Assembly: GCF_019279795.1 (NCBI RefSeq)
Contig: NC_056747.1
Coordinates: 1,005,450,157-1,005,514,156, forward strand
Length of the DNA stretch: 64,000 nt
Reading direction: 5' to 3'
DNA from: Protopterus annectens
Lineage: Eukaryota; Chordata; Ceratodontiformes; Protopteridae
Below are positions 9,963-20,759 of the stretch, one piece after another. The position numbers and the translations under genes were made by a program. The notes beneath the pieces were generated by a model. The model saw only the letters and a list, made by a program, of their open reading frames with translations, was not told the DNA's origin and made no database searches. The number at the start of each line of letters is the position of its first letter. The stretch's first letter is position 1.

Positions 9963-11840
9963 CTTCCCTCTGCCATCACCAAGCACTTATCTTTTGGCAG
10001 CCCCCTTGGGGGGAGAAGTAGCACTTCATGCTCAAAATTGTCAGTTAATTACCCAGGACAAGTGGGTATTAAACATAGTATCCCAGGGATACAGATTTCA
10101 TTTTCCATACTTTGCCAATTCCAAACAGTTGGCCAGATCTGCCACAAAATCAGTGGGCAGAGGCTCAGAAACAGGTTTTCGTCCCTCATGGATATGGGGG
10201 CTTTTCATCCAGTACCAGAACAAGAAAAAGTACAAGGTTTTTATTCAAGACTGTTCCTGGTACCCAGAAAAGACTATGCCTGGCTTTCAATTTCGATTTT
10301 GAACACGTTCCTGGACATTCCAAAATTCAAAATGCTGACTTTACAACAGCTACTGCCTATGCTAGGCAAGAACGCTTGGCTAGTGACTCTAGACTTAAGA
10401 GGCACACCTGCATATGCCAATAAGGTAATCGTGCAGAAGATACCTCTGCTTCAATTCAGGTTTTATGCATTACCAATTCTCTGCACTGCCCTTTGGCTTA
10501 TCTACTGCGCCCAGGGTCTTTACAAAGTGCCTGGAACCAGTAATTGCATTTCGCAGACAAAGAAGCATACAGATTTATCCTTACTTGGACGACTGTCTCA
10601 TTCAAGCAGAGAACAAGGGCATTTTTCTTCATCTGGCGTTTGTAAAAAGGCTTCTAACATGCCTAGGGTACACAGTAAACGAAAAGAAATCCCAACGGGT
10701 ACCCTCTCAAAAAATTACATTCCTAGGTGCAAGCTTGAATACAACAGCCCAGATGGCTTACCTTACGCCAGACAAACAAAGGCAACTGACTATATACTTC
10801 AGACAGATAGCAACAAAACCCAGTTATCTGCAAGACAAATTCTGCTGGCTTTGGGGTTCATGGCATCCTGCATTCTACTAATTCTATATGCAAGACTGCA
10901 TATGAGGAAACTTTAATGGTACCTAAAAAGTTTATGGAGTCAACACTGTCACAGTCTGGAAACAGTGATTCCTCTCTTTCCCTGCCTACAACAGGAGTTT
11001 CTTTGGTGGGCAGAGACATGTCACCAAAACAAGGGACTGTCATTCACTCTACCCCCTGCCACCCAAACCCTAACTACAGATGCATCAGACTATGTTTGGG
11101 GGGCCCACCTGGCGGGGAGATGCATTCAGGGCATATGGAGCCCAAAACAAATGCATCTGCATATCAACCAGAAAGAGATGCTAGCTGTTCAGAATGCCCT
11201 GACAGCCTTCAAGGACTTACTTCATCCAGGACAACTACTGATAAAGATGGACATCACCATGGTTATGTGGTACATAGACAGGCAGGGGGGTACACATTCC
11301 TACCCCCTTTGCAGACTAGCCATGGCATTGTGGAACACATCCTTGACTTACCAAGTCAAGCTCAGTTCCTGCCAGGAAAACAAAATACTCTGGCAGATGA
11401 CCTAAGCAGAAATCTTATGGACCCGCACAAGTGGAAACTGGATCCACAAGTCTTCAGCATTGTAACACAGAAATGGTGGAGCCCAGACATAGATAATTTT
11501 GGGGAGAGGCAAGTAGATCAACTGGACAAATTCTGCACAAAGACCTATCACAGACAAGCATGGAAAGTGGATGCCCTGTCCTTCAGTTGGAAAAACCTAT
11601 CAGTCTATGCCTTTCCCCCTCTGCCTCTTCTCTTTAAGGTCTTACTAAAAGTCAGACAGGAAAAACCAAAAATTATCCTAATTGCTCTGGACTGGCCTCT
11701 CCAGCACTGGTACCCAATTCTAAGGAATATGTCTCAACTCCCTCCTTGGTACTTGTCTCATACCTCATCTACTGTCTCAGCAGAACAATCAATTTCTGTA
11801 CACTTCACTCCAAACTCTGAACCTAGCAGCATGACTGATC
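9962..11840 (+). pseudogene. RT-RNase H-methyltransferase-like polyprotein of copy A
   Basis: Begins next to the gag stop with AAPLGGEVALHAQN and DKWVLNIVSQGYRFHF. RT motifs include GFYSRLFLVPRK, MLTLQQLLPMLGKNAWLVTL, HYQFSALPFGLSTAPRVFTK (about 10469-10527) and catalytic YLDD at about 10582. RNase H (about 11050-11400) has TTDASDYVWGAHLAG and MWYIDRQGG. The methyltransferase-like segment has FCTKTYHRQAW, VYAFPPLPLL and LDWPLQHWY. There are shifts at about 10230, 10400, 10880 and 11400, and the usual DLFAS box has become DNFGE. Confidence 0.85.
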
Positions 11841-12872
11841 ATGTAATTATTCAAACACCACCTCTCAGTAAATCTGTTATGGATGTCATTTTGTAAGTCT
11901 AAGAGGGCCTAGTACTAGAAGATCTTATGCTGATTAAATGGAAGAGATTCTGTGCTTGGAACCAAGCACAAGGAACAGACACAGCAAAACCAAATATCCC
12001 TCAGGTTTTACAATACTTGACTGAGATGCTTGACAAGGGCCTATCCTTCTCTTCAATAAAAATCCATGCCTCTGCAATCTCGGCTCATTACAACACGGAG
12101 CCTCCCATCTTTTCTCATCCTCTGCTAAAACAGTATCTTAGAGGGGCCAAAATTTAAGGCCTACCAGAAGATCACCAGCCCCTGCATGGGACCATAATTT
12201 TGTGCTGGAAAAACTCGCCCTGCCTCCTTTTGACCCAGCAGCTACTGTGGATATAATGTTTTTATCTTTGAAAACCGCTTTCGCTTTCCTTTTGGCAATC
12301 ACTTCAGCAAGAAGGGTTTCAGAACTACAGGCTCTCATGGCTGTGGAGCCTTTTATTACATTTTATCCGGACAGGTGTCCCTCAGGACCAATCCTTCCTT
12401 TATGCCTAAGGTCGTATCCAGTGTGGCTCTTAACCAAACTATTCACCTGCCAACATTTTACTCAAATCTGCAGAACAAGGGGGAGCGGATTCTGCATTCA
12501 TTGGACGTACACAGACAACTAAGATTCTACTTAAACAGGACCAAATCTATAAGAAAGTCTGAGCAACTACTGGTGGCATTTGCTTCAGGATCAGAGGGGA
12601 AGGCTGTATCAAAGCAAACTATTTCTAAGTGGATAAGCCACTGCATTCATTTCTGCTACTTGCATCATGGTAAACCTGTACCCAAGGTAATCGGGTCACA
12701 TTCCACCAGAGCTGCCTCCACCTCAGCAGCCTTTCTCAGAGGAGTTCCAACCAAAGCCATTCTAGAAGCTGCTACTTCGAACTCTGTTCATACCTTCACA
12801 AAGCATTATCATTTATGCCTCTTCTCTAAATCCAGGGCAGGCTTTGCCACTCCAGTCTGCAGGGCCTTATAG
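11819..12872 (+). pseudogene. Tyrosine recombinase of copy A
   Basis: The start region is damaged (stop at about 11894 inside the usual VILEARRPSTRK). The N-terminal SAM-like domain follows (WKRFCAWNQ, LSFSSIKIHASAISAHYN). The catalytic domain has SARRVSELQAL (first Arg), KQTISKWISHCIHF, HSTRAAST (His-x-x-Arg) and FTKHYHLCLF (Tyr nucleophile), so R, H, R and Y are all present. Stop is TAG at 12870-12872. Shifts near 12150 and 12390 break the frame. The enzyme inserts the circular DIRS intermediate. Confidence 0.85.
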
Positions 12873-12923
12873 CTGCTCCTAATGCTATTTAGTTCCATCC
12901 TCCCATCCATAGCTTTGGGATTC

Positions 12924-13025
12924 TACCCAGATGTAATGACTGCAACAGTGAAACACGAAGAACATAGAGTTGTGTACACTTACCATAAATGTAAATGTTT
13001 GAGTGTATTCACTGTTGCAGTCCAG
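12924..13025 (+). repeat. ICR of A
   Basis: Reverse complement of the joined termini. The junction reads GAACATAGAG because three bases of the usual AGTACAG are missing. It follows the YR stop by about 50 bases. Confidence 0.87.
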
Positions 13026-13162
13026 GTTACCCACCCACCATCGCCCTTTTCTATAACTTCTCTTTCCTTCATTATATTCTAAAGCCTTTGTGGTGTATTT
13101 GCTTTTAGATGAAGGTAAAGTTTATGTTGCTAGAAGTGCATTTACATATATTGCTGTTTATT

Positions 13163-13166
<4 letters not shown>

Positions 13167-13231
<65 letters not shown>

Positions 13232-13252
13232 TATATACATATATATATATAG

Positions 13253-13292
<40 letters not shown>
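13167..13292. repeat. (TA)n microsatellite in copy A
   Basis: A long TA tract with two TAGATATA interruptions lies between the ICR and the right ITR. Confidence 0.97.
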
Positions 13293-13294
<2 letters not shown>

Positions 13295-13327
13295 TTTTGC
13301 TCTCTATTTGGGGGGCACCTGACATCT

Positions 13328-13545
13328 GTGGCAAGAAAAACTGAATAAAATGGCTTCGGCTGCATGTTGTAATACCCCTGACGACCTGACGTCATGGAAG
13401 AGGAGACAGCAACTGATGCAGGACCCAAGACTTAGTTATTCAGGCCGACTGAGGGCAACCTGCCAGCAGATTACCCAAATGTAATGACTGCAACAGTGAA
13501 TACACACGGACATCTAAATTTATGGTAAGTGTACACAACTGTACT
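13328..13545 (+). repeat. Right ITR of A
   Basis: Complement of the left ITR plus the roughly 30-base right-only extension ending TGTACT. It keeps TGACGTCA at 13387-13394. Confidence 0.88.
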
Positions 13546-14996
13546 TTTTAGCTAATATTCAAAAGCTTAGAGGGGGAGAGTTGCAGACCATCCCCAGCAA
13601 AGCATCATGGCCCACACTTGTGAGACATCTTATGTTTTGGCATAGCTTCTCCTTAACCTTTTCCACATGTCTCCTCCTAAGTCAAAAACCTCCTACCACT
13701 TCAGTCCATTCTCCTTATCACTCCTTTCCTAAAAATAGGCAGTCTTCTGGGACGGTTTCTGAACAGTTTCTGAAAGAATTAGGTATGTTTTGGTTCTTGA
13801 GAAAGGGATGCTAACTGTAGTTCGTAAAATTAGCCTTGGACATTCCCTTAGTACCCAGAGAGCAAAAGCATCTCATCAAATCCGTGTCAGTAGAACTTGT
13901 ACATCAGACGACCATGCCGAATGTCCCAGACTAGAAGGCACAGGGCTGTACTTGGGGTATTTCTAATACTAAGAAAAGATGGCCCTTCATACCTCTCAAG
14001 GCTAAATGAGTACTAAAGTTACAGTGCTAACCTTTCTGCCGGTTTTCTTTCTTCGGGCATTTATGGGTTATTCTGGATCTCAAAGGTGCATCTCCTTATT
14101 AAATGTCGTGACTCGCAATTCCTTGTCGTGATTTGCTGTGAGTGGGAATGAAAATACAGAAGACAGAATATTGACCGTTAATTTTCTCCTTTAAGTTTTT
14201 TTTTTTTTTTTTTTTTTTGCAAAATTTAAGTAACTGTTGCCTGCCTCGAAGTTATGTTTTTTTCTGCATCACATATACTCATCTTAAAATTACTTTCTAC
14301 TTTGTTTCCCTAGTAACTTTTCACAGTAATTAATGAATATTTTAAGTCTTTCCTCTGGCCTGTATACTCATTTCTTTGTAACTTATTTTTGTCAAAGGCC
14401 TCCAGTTCTCTCACTTATTTTACCTTTTAAATTAATTCCTTTACAAATAGTTTTGTCATTTAATTCGGTTCTCTATCCCTTCATTATGTTAATAAGCATA
14501 GTCTTTTTTTCTGTCATCCTATTCTGTGTCATACCCTAAGGCAAAGTCATCAGGCCTAGGTGAACCTCCTTTTACACCCTTCAACACGTCATTAAATTCT
14601 TAAAAGTTGTACTTTTTTCTAATATTTCCAGCCTGTTTTTATCTACTCATGTAGCATTCTATTTTCTTTGCATTTCCTTAATGTACTGTTCAGTTCACTC
14701 ATCCATCCACCATGCCTTTTTCCCATTTTTGCATGTGGGATCGGGTTGTCATTTCAAAAGTGACAGTTATCTGGAGCCCATGCTAATAGCACCAGGTGAA
14801 TAACCCTGTTGTGAAATATACTACTCTTGTTACTTCTGTGCTATCTTTTAACTCGGACACCCCTTTCCCATCATATTTAATTTTTCCTTAAACAGGGTGG
14901 TACTTCACTTTTCTGTAGAGCAAATATTTCAGCTTGCTTATCTAGCTGCCTGTCTGTCTGTCTATCTTTTTTTACTAAGAAAGTCTAACTGGGTAA
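13546..14996. other. Mostly unidentified AT-rich DNA between copies A and D
   Basis: The first 200 bases probably continue the LINE that A interrupted, because A inserted into it at 7873/13546, but I find no diagnostic motif. A poly-T run lies at 14196-14218 and a short CTGT repeat at 14951-14965. I see no gene or recognisable repeat in the rest. Confidence 0.5.
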
Positions 14997-15149
14997 TAAT
15001 CAATCTGATATTGTTAATCCTCGTTCATTCCTTACGCCTGGGTATCGGTTCCGACCTTGGAACTGAGCCGGCCACCTTCCAAGCAAGCGACAGCCACATA
15101 CTCTCAAGCTAAACTCTTACCCACAATTCCCCTCTCCCTGTTACCTCAG
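14997..15149 (+). repeat. Left ITR of D
   Basis: GATATTGTTAATCCTCGTTC through CTCCCTGTTACCTCAG is the complement of 29253-29400 with small differences. The exact left terminus is uncertain by about 10 bases. Confidence 0.82.
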
Positions 15150-15269
15150 ATTTCGTTTGCCACGTCGCTATTCAGTCATGTCAAGCCACTTCTCTTGAGC
15201 TAAGTAAACTTCTTTGATAATACTTTATCGTATTGCAGTTATTCTCTGTTCTAAATTTGTTGAATAGTT

Positions 15270-15458
15270 ATCTCAGTGTACTAAACAAATTTGTAGAAGT
15301 ACAGAAATTCCGGATGGTCACAATACAGTCTATCCTCCCACTCCTGGAGACAGGCGATTGGATGTGCTCTTTAGATCTTCAAGATGCGTACTACGACAAA
15401 GGTGGAGAGACCATCGAGAAGATTCCTTCGCTTCCGTGCGGGAGCCAGTCATTACCAG
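15270..15458 (+). pseudogene. D reverse transcriptase, N-terminal fragment
   Basis: Reads EVQKFRMVTIQSILPLLETG, DWMCSLDLQDAYY (motif A with the first catalytic Asp), then RRFLRFRAGASHYQ after one frameshift near 15395. It stops at 15458 where copy B begins and continues at 26582. The upstream finger region and gag are deleted. Confidence 0.82.
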
Positions 15459-15642
15459 ATGTTCATCGTGCATACAGCTGCAGTCATAACAGATGGGTTC
15501 TCCTGCCGTCAGGCGGGTCCTCGGTCGGACGAATTCCAAAGTCTAGGTCCGGCGTCGGTTGTCGTCGCTTCTTCCCTGACGTCAGTGCGACAGGGGTATA
15601 AAGGAACCAGCCGACACCATTTTCTCCAGTCTTTCTTGCCGC
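15459..15642 (+). repeat. Left ITR of B with TGACGTCA and TATA box
   Basis: Complement of the 26366-26545 region. TGACGTCA at 15577-15584 and TATAAAG at 15597-15603, 12 bases apart, form a likely promoter. The right ITR copy has decayed to TGACATCA. Confidence 0.85.
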
Positions 15643-15767
15643 GTGGTGCCCGAAGCAGAAGCAGTTCGCAAGTGCCGGTCGGCCAGCTCCTGAAATTACG
15701 AATATTTTGAAACCAAAGTCTTCTTGAAAGCTAAGTACCCGCTAGAAACTTTTCTTGCCTCAGACCG

Positions 15768-17535
15768 ATGTCAGACAAAGTTAATAATTGTATTTCATGT
15801 GGGAAGCAAATACCGCATAAGGATTTCCATTCCCTCTGTATACCTTGTTTAGGCCCAGACCACGACGTCTCGGTCTGTCGCTTTTGTGCTACATTCAACA
15901 AACGCACCATTAAGCGTCGGGCGGAGTTCGCCCAGCATTTTTTTTGGGAAAACATTTAACTATATTATGTCGTCGGATACTCTGACTCCAGTTTTGTCTA
16001 AAAAACGCAAAGATAAGGACCGACACACGAGGTCCGCGGCCTCTACCGACACCACGCCAAAGCCGACTACTCGTGGTCCGGTTCTCAGCGAGGTGCCTAC
16101 GCAGCCCCTGACTACCGACGACACTTCATTGGCGGTGTCTCCTGTGCCCAAAGTCGCAGGCTCTTCGGCCCACACCCCGACTACAGATACCGAAGCCACT
16201 CTTGGCGTTGAACCTCAAAATGTGGACAGGTCTACATCCACTCAAGGTGTCTTCAGACCTTCCTCTTATTTCTCCATCAAGGCTTTCACTAAGTCAAAAG
16301 CAGCCATGCACTCTGAGACAAGATACACAGGGCCCATCTCCAGGCCCCATGCCTAAAAAACAGATGCTTAAAATGGCTGAGGATTTAATTACTCTTATCG
16401 GGGGTTCTCAACCCCCACCGGACAAAAGACCCAGAGTGGAGGAAGAATCCCCTCCTCTGATGAGGGCTCCATTATTTCAGAGCACTCCGATGATCAGGAA
16501 CATTCTTACTCCCCCTTTGAAGACTCTGATGCGGAGGAGTCCATTCCTTCTGTATCCCCCCAGAGGATTACTCATTTGGAGAAACTTTGCATACCTTAAG
16601 GGAACACTTCCACTGGGAAGGCCAAGATTATTCAGATTCCAACAAAAGGCATAGGGAATTTCTCTTACTACCTCAGCACAGGCCTCTGGCTATACCTCCT
16701 GTCTTGGACATCCTAGATGATGTTTACTCGGAGACCTGCCTTAAACCGGGCTCTCTGCCTCCAGCCCCAGTTAAGCCTGACAGGTACTACAGGGTTCCTG
16801 ACTCGCACCAATTTCTATACAAAAGCCATGCTGCTGACCCAGAAACCATCTCACAGGGCCCCAAGGGAATTAAGGCCTCCACTGCTAAAAATCCATTACC
16901 TTCCAAGAGAGATTCCAGATCCTTAGAAAGGTGGGGAAAAAGCTACCTTAACCATGAGGGCCTTAAACTGTTAGTTCCATTTGCTAAAATACCAGCAGTT
17001 TTTGTTATCACAATTGAAAACTAAAATGTCACAACCTGAACAACCAGACTTGAAGGAATTGCAGGATTTGATGCATAGTGCAGAGCAAGTGGGTAAGCAT
17101 ACCTTACAATGTGGTTTTGATGCTCTAGAGGCCTCATGTAGAGCTGCTGTTACAGGATCAGTCATACGTAGACATGCCTGGCTCAAGGAACAAACCTTGC
17201 CTGATCATGTCAAAGCTAAATTACTAGATGCCCCTCTTCAAAAGGATGTATTATTTGGTGCTAATGCTGAGGAGGTATTAAGGAAAATGGAGGAAAAGGC
17301 TAAATCAATGCAAACTGTGAAAGATTTTCTACAGGTACAACCCCCACGTTTCAGTAGAAATTGGCCTTCCAAAAATTGGTCCTTTCCAGCCACGGACAGA
17401 TCCCAAAGAGGCAGATACAGGCGCCCGAGGGGCAGAGGACAATCCCAAGGATCGTTTAGAGGCAGACAATGGCAAGCTCCTACACAAAGAGATGGTGAGG
17501 ATAACTCGCAATCATTCAGAAAGCAAGCCCAATGA
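15768..17535 (+). pseudogene. gag of DIRS copy B
   Basis: ATG at 15768 gives MSDKVNNCISCGKQIPHKDF and the full Cys/His cluster (C..C, H, C..C, H, C..C). A run of Ts at about 15940 shifts the frame. Later blocks follow: MLKMAEDLITLIGGSQPPPD, HTLREHFHWEGQDYSDSNKR, RPLAIPPVLDILDDVY, YYRVPDSHQFLY, a degraded RWGKSY, LQCGFDALEAS, GSVIRRHAWLKEQTLPDHVK and VKDFLQVQPPRFSRNW. The Arg/Gln-rich tail ends TGA at 17533. At least four frame changes. Very close to gag of copy J. Confidence 0.85.
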
Positions 17536-19439
17536 CTTTCCCCTTTGCATGCCAAGCAAGACTCAAATGGCAGCCCCCTTGGGAGGAAAGCTGGCAATAT
17601 TTTCAAAAAATTGGCATATTGTCACAAAAGACAAATGGATCCTGGACATTATAAACTGAGGCTACAGATTCCATTTTCACACCCTTCCAAAAATGAGAGG
17701 CATGTCAAACCTGCCACACAATCAAAGGGCAGAGGCACAAAGGCAAAGTACAGATCTCATAGACATGAAAGCTATTCAAGAGGTACCTACGCACGAACAA
17801 GGTCAAGGTTTTTATTCCAGGCTATTCCTGGTACCAAGGAAGGGAAAAGATTGGAGACCTATTTTGGACCTATCCATCCTAAACACATTTCTACTCGTAC
17901 CAGAATTCAAGAGGCTCACTCTACAGCAACTTCTTCCCATGCTGGGCAAGGAGTCTTGGCTGGTAACATTGGACCTCAAGGAGGCATACCTGCATGTCCC
18001 TATCAGACAAAATTGCAGAAGATACCTCAGATTTCTTGCAGGTTCAACCCATTATCAATTCTCTGCATTGCCCTTTGGCTTATCTACTGCGCCCAGAGTA
18101 TTCACGAAATGCCTGGCATCAGTAATTGCCTACTGCAGACTTCAAGGGATACAAGTATTCCCCTATTTGGATGACTGCCTGATCCAAGCTGACAGCAAGC
18201 ACATTCTTCTGAAACATCTGGCTTATGTAATAATGTTGAACTCTCTGGGATACACAGTCAACAAAAAGAAGTGAAGGCTAATACCCTCTCGGAAGATAAT
18301 TTTCCTGGGTGCCAACTTGGACACAAACACCCAAATGGCCTACCTCACGCCAGAGAAGCAGGGGCAACTAACTCAATACTTCAGAGCACTGGTAAATTGC
18401 ACCAGGCTGACTGCAAGGAAAATCCTGCAGGCTCTGGGATTCATGGCATCTTGCATCTTACTAATCCCATGTGCAAAGCTGCATATGAGGAAACTTCAAT
18501 GGTACCTGAAAAACATATGGTCTCAACACAGCCACAGTTTGGAAACAATAATACCACTAATTCCATGTTTGCAAAAGGAATTTCTGTGGTGGGCTCAAGC
18601 ATGCCAAACAAACACAGGTCTTCCATTCAGCAAGCCTCAAGCAAATCAAGTCATCACAACAGACGCCTCGGACTACGTCTGGCGGGGCGCACATGACAGA
18701 TCGGTGCATTCAGGGCAAATGGTCCCAAAAAGAAAAGCACCTTCACATCAATCAAAACGAAATGCTAGCAGTAATAAATGCTATTATAGCTTTCAAGGAC
18801 CTTCTGCAACCAGGTCAACTATTGATAAGAACGGACAACACCACAGTTATGTGGTACATAAACAAACAGGGAGGAACACATTCATACCCCCTATGCAGAC
18901 TGGCCATGTCATTTTGGAGCATGGCCATGGACTTACAAATGGAACTACAAGCACAGTACTTGCCAGGCAAGGAAAACACGCTGGCAGACAACCTAAGCAG
19001 AAATATGACAGATCCACACGAATGGAAGTTGCATCCAAAAGTTTTTACATAAATAATCCAAGCATGGGGAAGGCCAGACATAGATCTCTTTGCCTCCCAC
19101 AAAAATCACTAATTGACAAAATTCTGCTCAAGGATTTTCCATCCAAAGGCCTGGAGAGTGGACTCTCTCTCTTTCAGTTGGACATCAATGACAGTTTATG
19201 CCTTCCCACCTCTTCCTTTGCTGCCCAAAGTTCTATTGAAAACCAGAGCAGACAGACCAAAGATGATTCTCATTGCTCCGGACTGGCCAAGACAACACTG
19301 GTACCCACTCCTGAGGAGCCTGATGCATTCCCCACCATGGACCCTGCCTCTAATGCCTCTTCTTCTGACTCAGCACAGCTTCAAAACTCTTCACAGCCAG
19401 CTAAAAACACTCAGTCTAGCCGCATGGAAGATTCCTTAG
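17535..19439 (+). pseudogene. RT-RNase H-methyltransferase-like polyprotein of copy B
   Basis: RT is open at 17693-18274 with GQGFYSRLFLVPRKGKDWRP, LTLQQLLPMLGKESWLVTL, HYQFSALPFGLSTAPRVFTK and FPYLDDCLIQ. A shift after NKKK moves the frame. TTDASDYVW (RNase H) is followed by another shift at about 18690, then LIRTDNTTVMWYINKQGGTH. The methyltransferase-like domain has FHPKAWRVDSLSFSW, VYAFPPLPLL and LIAPDWPRQHWYPLL, ending LSLAAWKIP and stop at 19439. A TAA at about 19050 precedes the DLFAS box. Confidence 0.86.
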
Positions 19440-20458
19440 CATCACAACAGACCCTACTCTCCAAGGAGGTGCAGGATGTCATTTTAGAGGCCAGAAGGCC
19501 GTCAACTAGAAAAGTTTACTCCGCAAAATGGAAACTATTTTGTGTCTGAGAAAAAGGGCCAGGATCTTGGAAAACTGAATTTACCTCGTATACTACAGTA
19601 TTTAGCTGAGCTGCTAAGCAGTGGACTTTCATTCTCCTCCATCAAAATCCATGCTTCAGCCATTTCTGCAGAATACAACACTGATCCACCCTTATTCTCT
19701 CACCCTCTCTTAAGACAGTTCCTCAGAGGGGCTAAGAATCTAAGACCCCCAAGGAAACTACCAATACCTGCTTGGGATCTCAATTTCATTCTTGAAAAAT
19801 TGACCGTGCCTCCCTTTGAGCCAGCTGCCTCATCAGATTTGCAATATTTGTCCTGGAAAACAGCTTTCCTTCTGGCTATTACCTCTGCTCGTAGGGTTTC
19901 GGAACTACAAGCTCTCATGGCTGTGCAGCCTTTTATCATCTTCCATCAGGACAGAGTTTCCTTATGAACCAACCCATCCTTTATGCCAAAAGTGGTATCC
20001 AGGGTAGCTTTGAATCAGGCCATACACTTACCTACCTTTTATCCTAATCCTCAAAACAAAGGGGAGAGATTACTACATTCCTTGGACATGCACAGACAAC
20101 TCCGTTATCTGGACAGAACAAAGCCTTTCAGAAAATCAGAACAGCTCCTTGTGTCCTATGCTGTAGGAGCTCAAGGAAAGCCAATTTCAAAACAGACCAT
20201 CTCAAAATGGATATCCCACTGCATACGCTTTTGCTATTCTTTTCATGGCAAAACTGTACCTACAGGCATCAGATCTCACTCCACAAGGGCCACAGCTACC
20301 TCTGCAGCTTTCCTCAGAGGAGTTCCTACCAAAGATATTTTGGAAGCAGCCACTTGGAGTTCTGTGCATACCTTCTCCAAGCACTACCACCTACCATTAT
20401 ACTCCAAAACTAGAGCAGACTTTGCCACTGCAGTCTTGCAGGGCATTCTGGCTCCTAG
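19424..20458 (+). pseudogene. Tyrosine recombinase of copy B (ends at C insertion)
   Basis: The likely start is ATG at 19424 (MEDSLASQQTLLSKEVQDVI), overlapping the end of the upstream ORF in another frame. Domain blocks are ARRPSTRKVYSAKWK, LSFSSIKIHASAISAEYN, ITSARRVSELQAL, SKQTISKWISHCIRF, GIRSHSTRATATSAAF, ILEAATWSSVHTFSKHYHLP. The frame shifts near 19545 and has a TGA near 19965. The last codons GILAP run into copy C at 20459; after C, the remaining codons and stop lie at 26046-26055. Confidence 0.87.
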
Positions 20459-20641
20459 ATGTCCTTCAAGGATGCATCTGCAGTCATAACATATGGGTTG
20501 TCCTGCCTCAGGCAGCCCTTCGGTCGGCCGGATTCCAAAGTCTGGGTCTGGCCTCGGCTGATGTCGCACTTTCCCCGACGTCAGAGCTTCTGGGGTATAA
20601 AGGCATCAGCCAACGCCATTTTCCCCAGTCTTTCTTGCCGC
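20459..20641 (+). repeat. Left ITR of C with CRE-like site and TATA box
   Basis: Complement of 25832-26010. It contains CGACGTCA at 20576-20583 (one mismatch to TGACGTCA) and TATAAAGG at 20596-20603. Confidence 0.83.
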
Positions 20642-20759
20642 GCGGTGCCCGAAGCAGAAGCTGTTCGCAAGTGCCGGTCAGTCAGAACCAGAGATTTCAG
20701 CTACCGAAGACTTCGAAAAAGCTAAGTACCCCGTTGGGGACTCTATCTTGCCTCAGCCG

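Larger units (their letters stand above)
7874..13545 (+). mobile_element. DIRS retrotransposon copy A (full length, alpha ITR)
   Basis: All structural parts are present in order: left ITR, gag, RT, RNase H, methyltransferase-like domain, YR, ICR, TA microsatellite and right ITR. Left terminus is ATGTTCTTCG at 7874 and right terminus is TGTACT at 13545. Flanks are CATG on the left and TTTT on the right. It sits in the minus-strand LINE. All ORFs are frameshifted. Confidence 0.93.

Noticed and set aside
14196-14218. Poly-T run as the tail of a minus-strand SINE or processed pseudogene
   Set aside because: I could not find a matching body with promoter boxes or a target duplication next to it.
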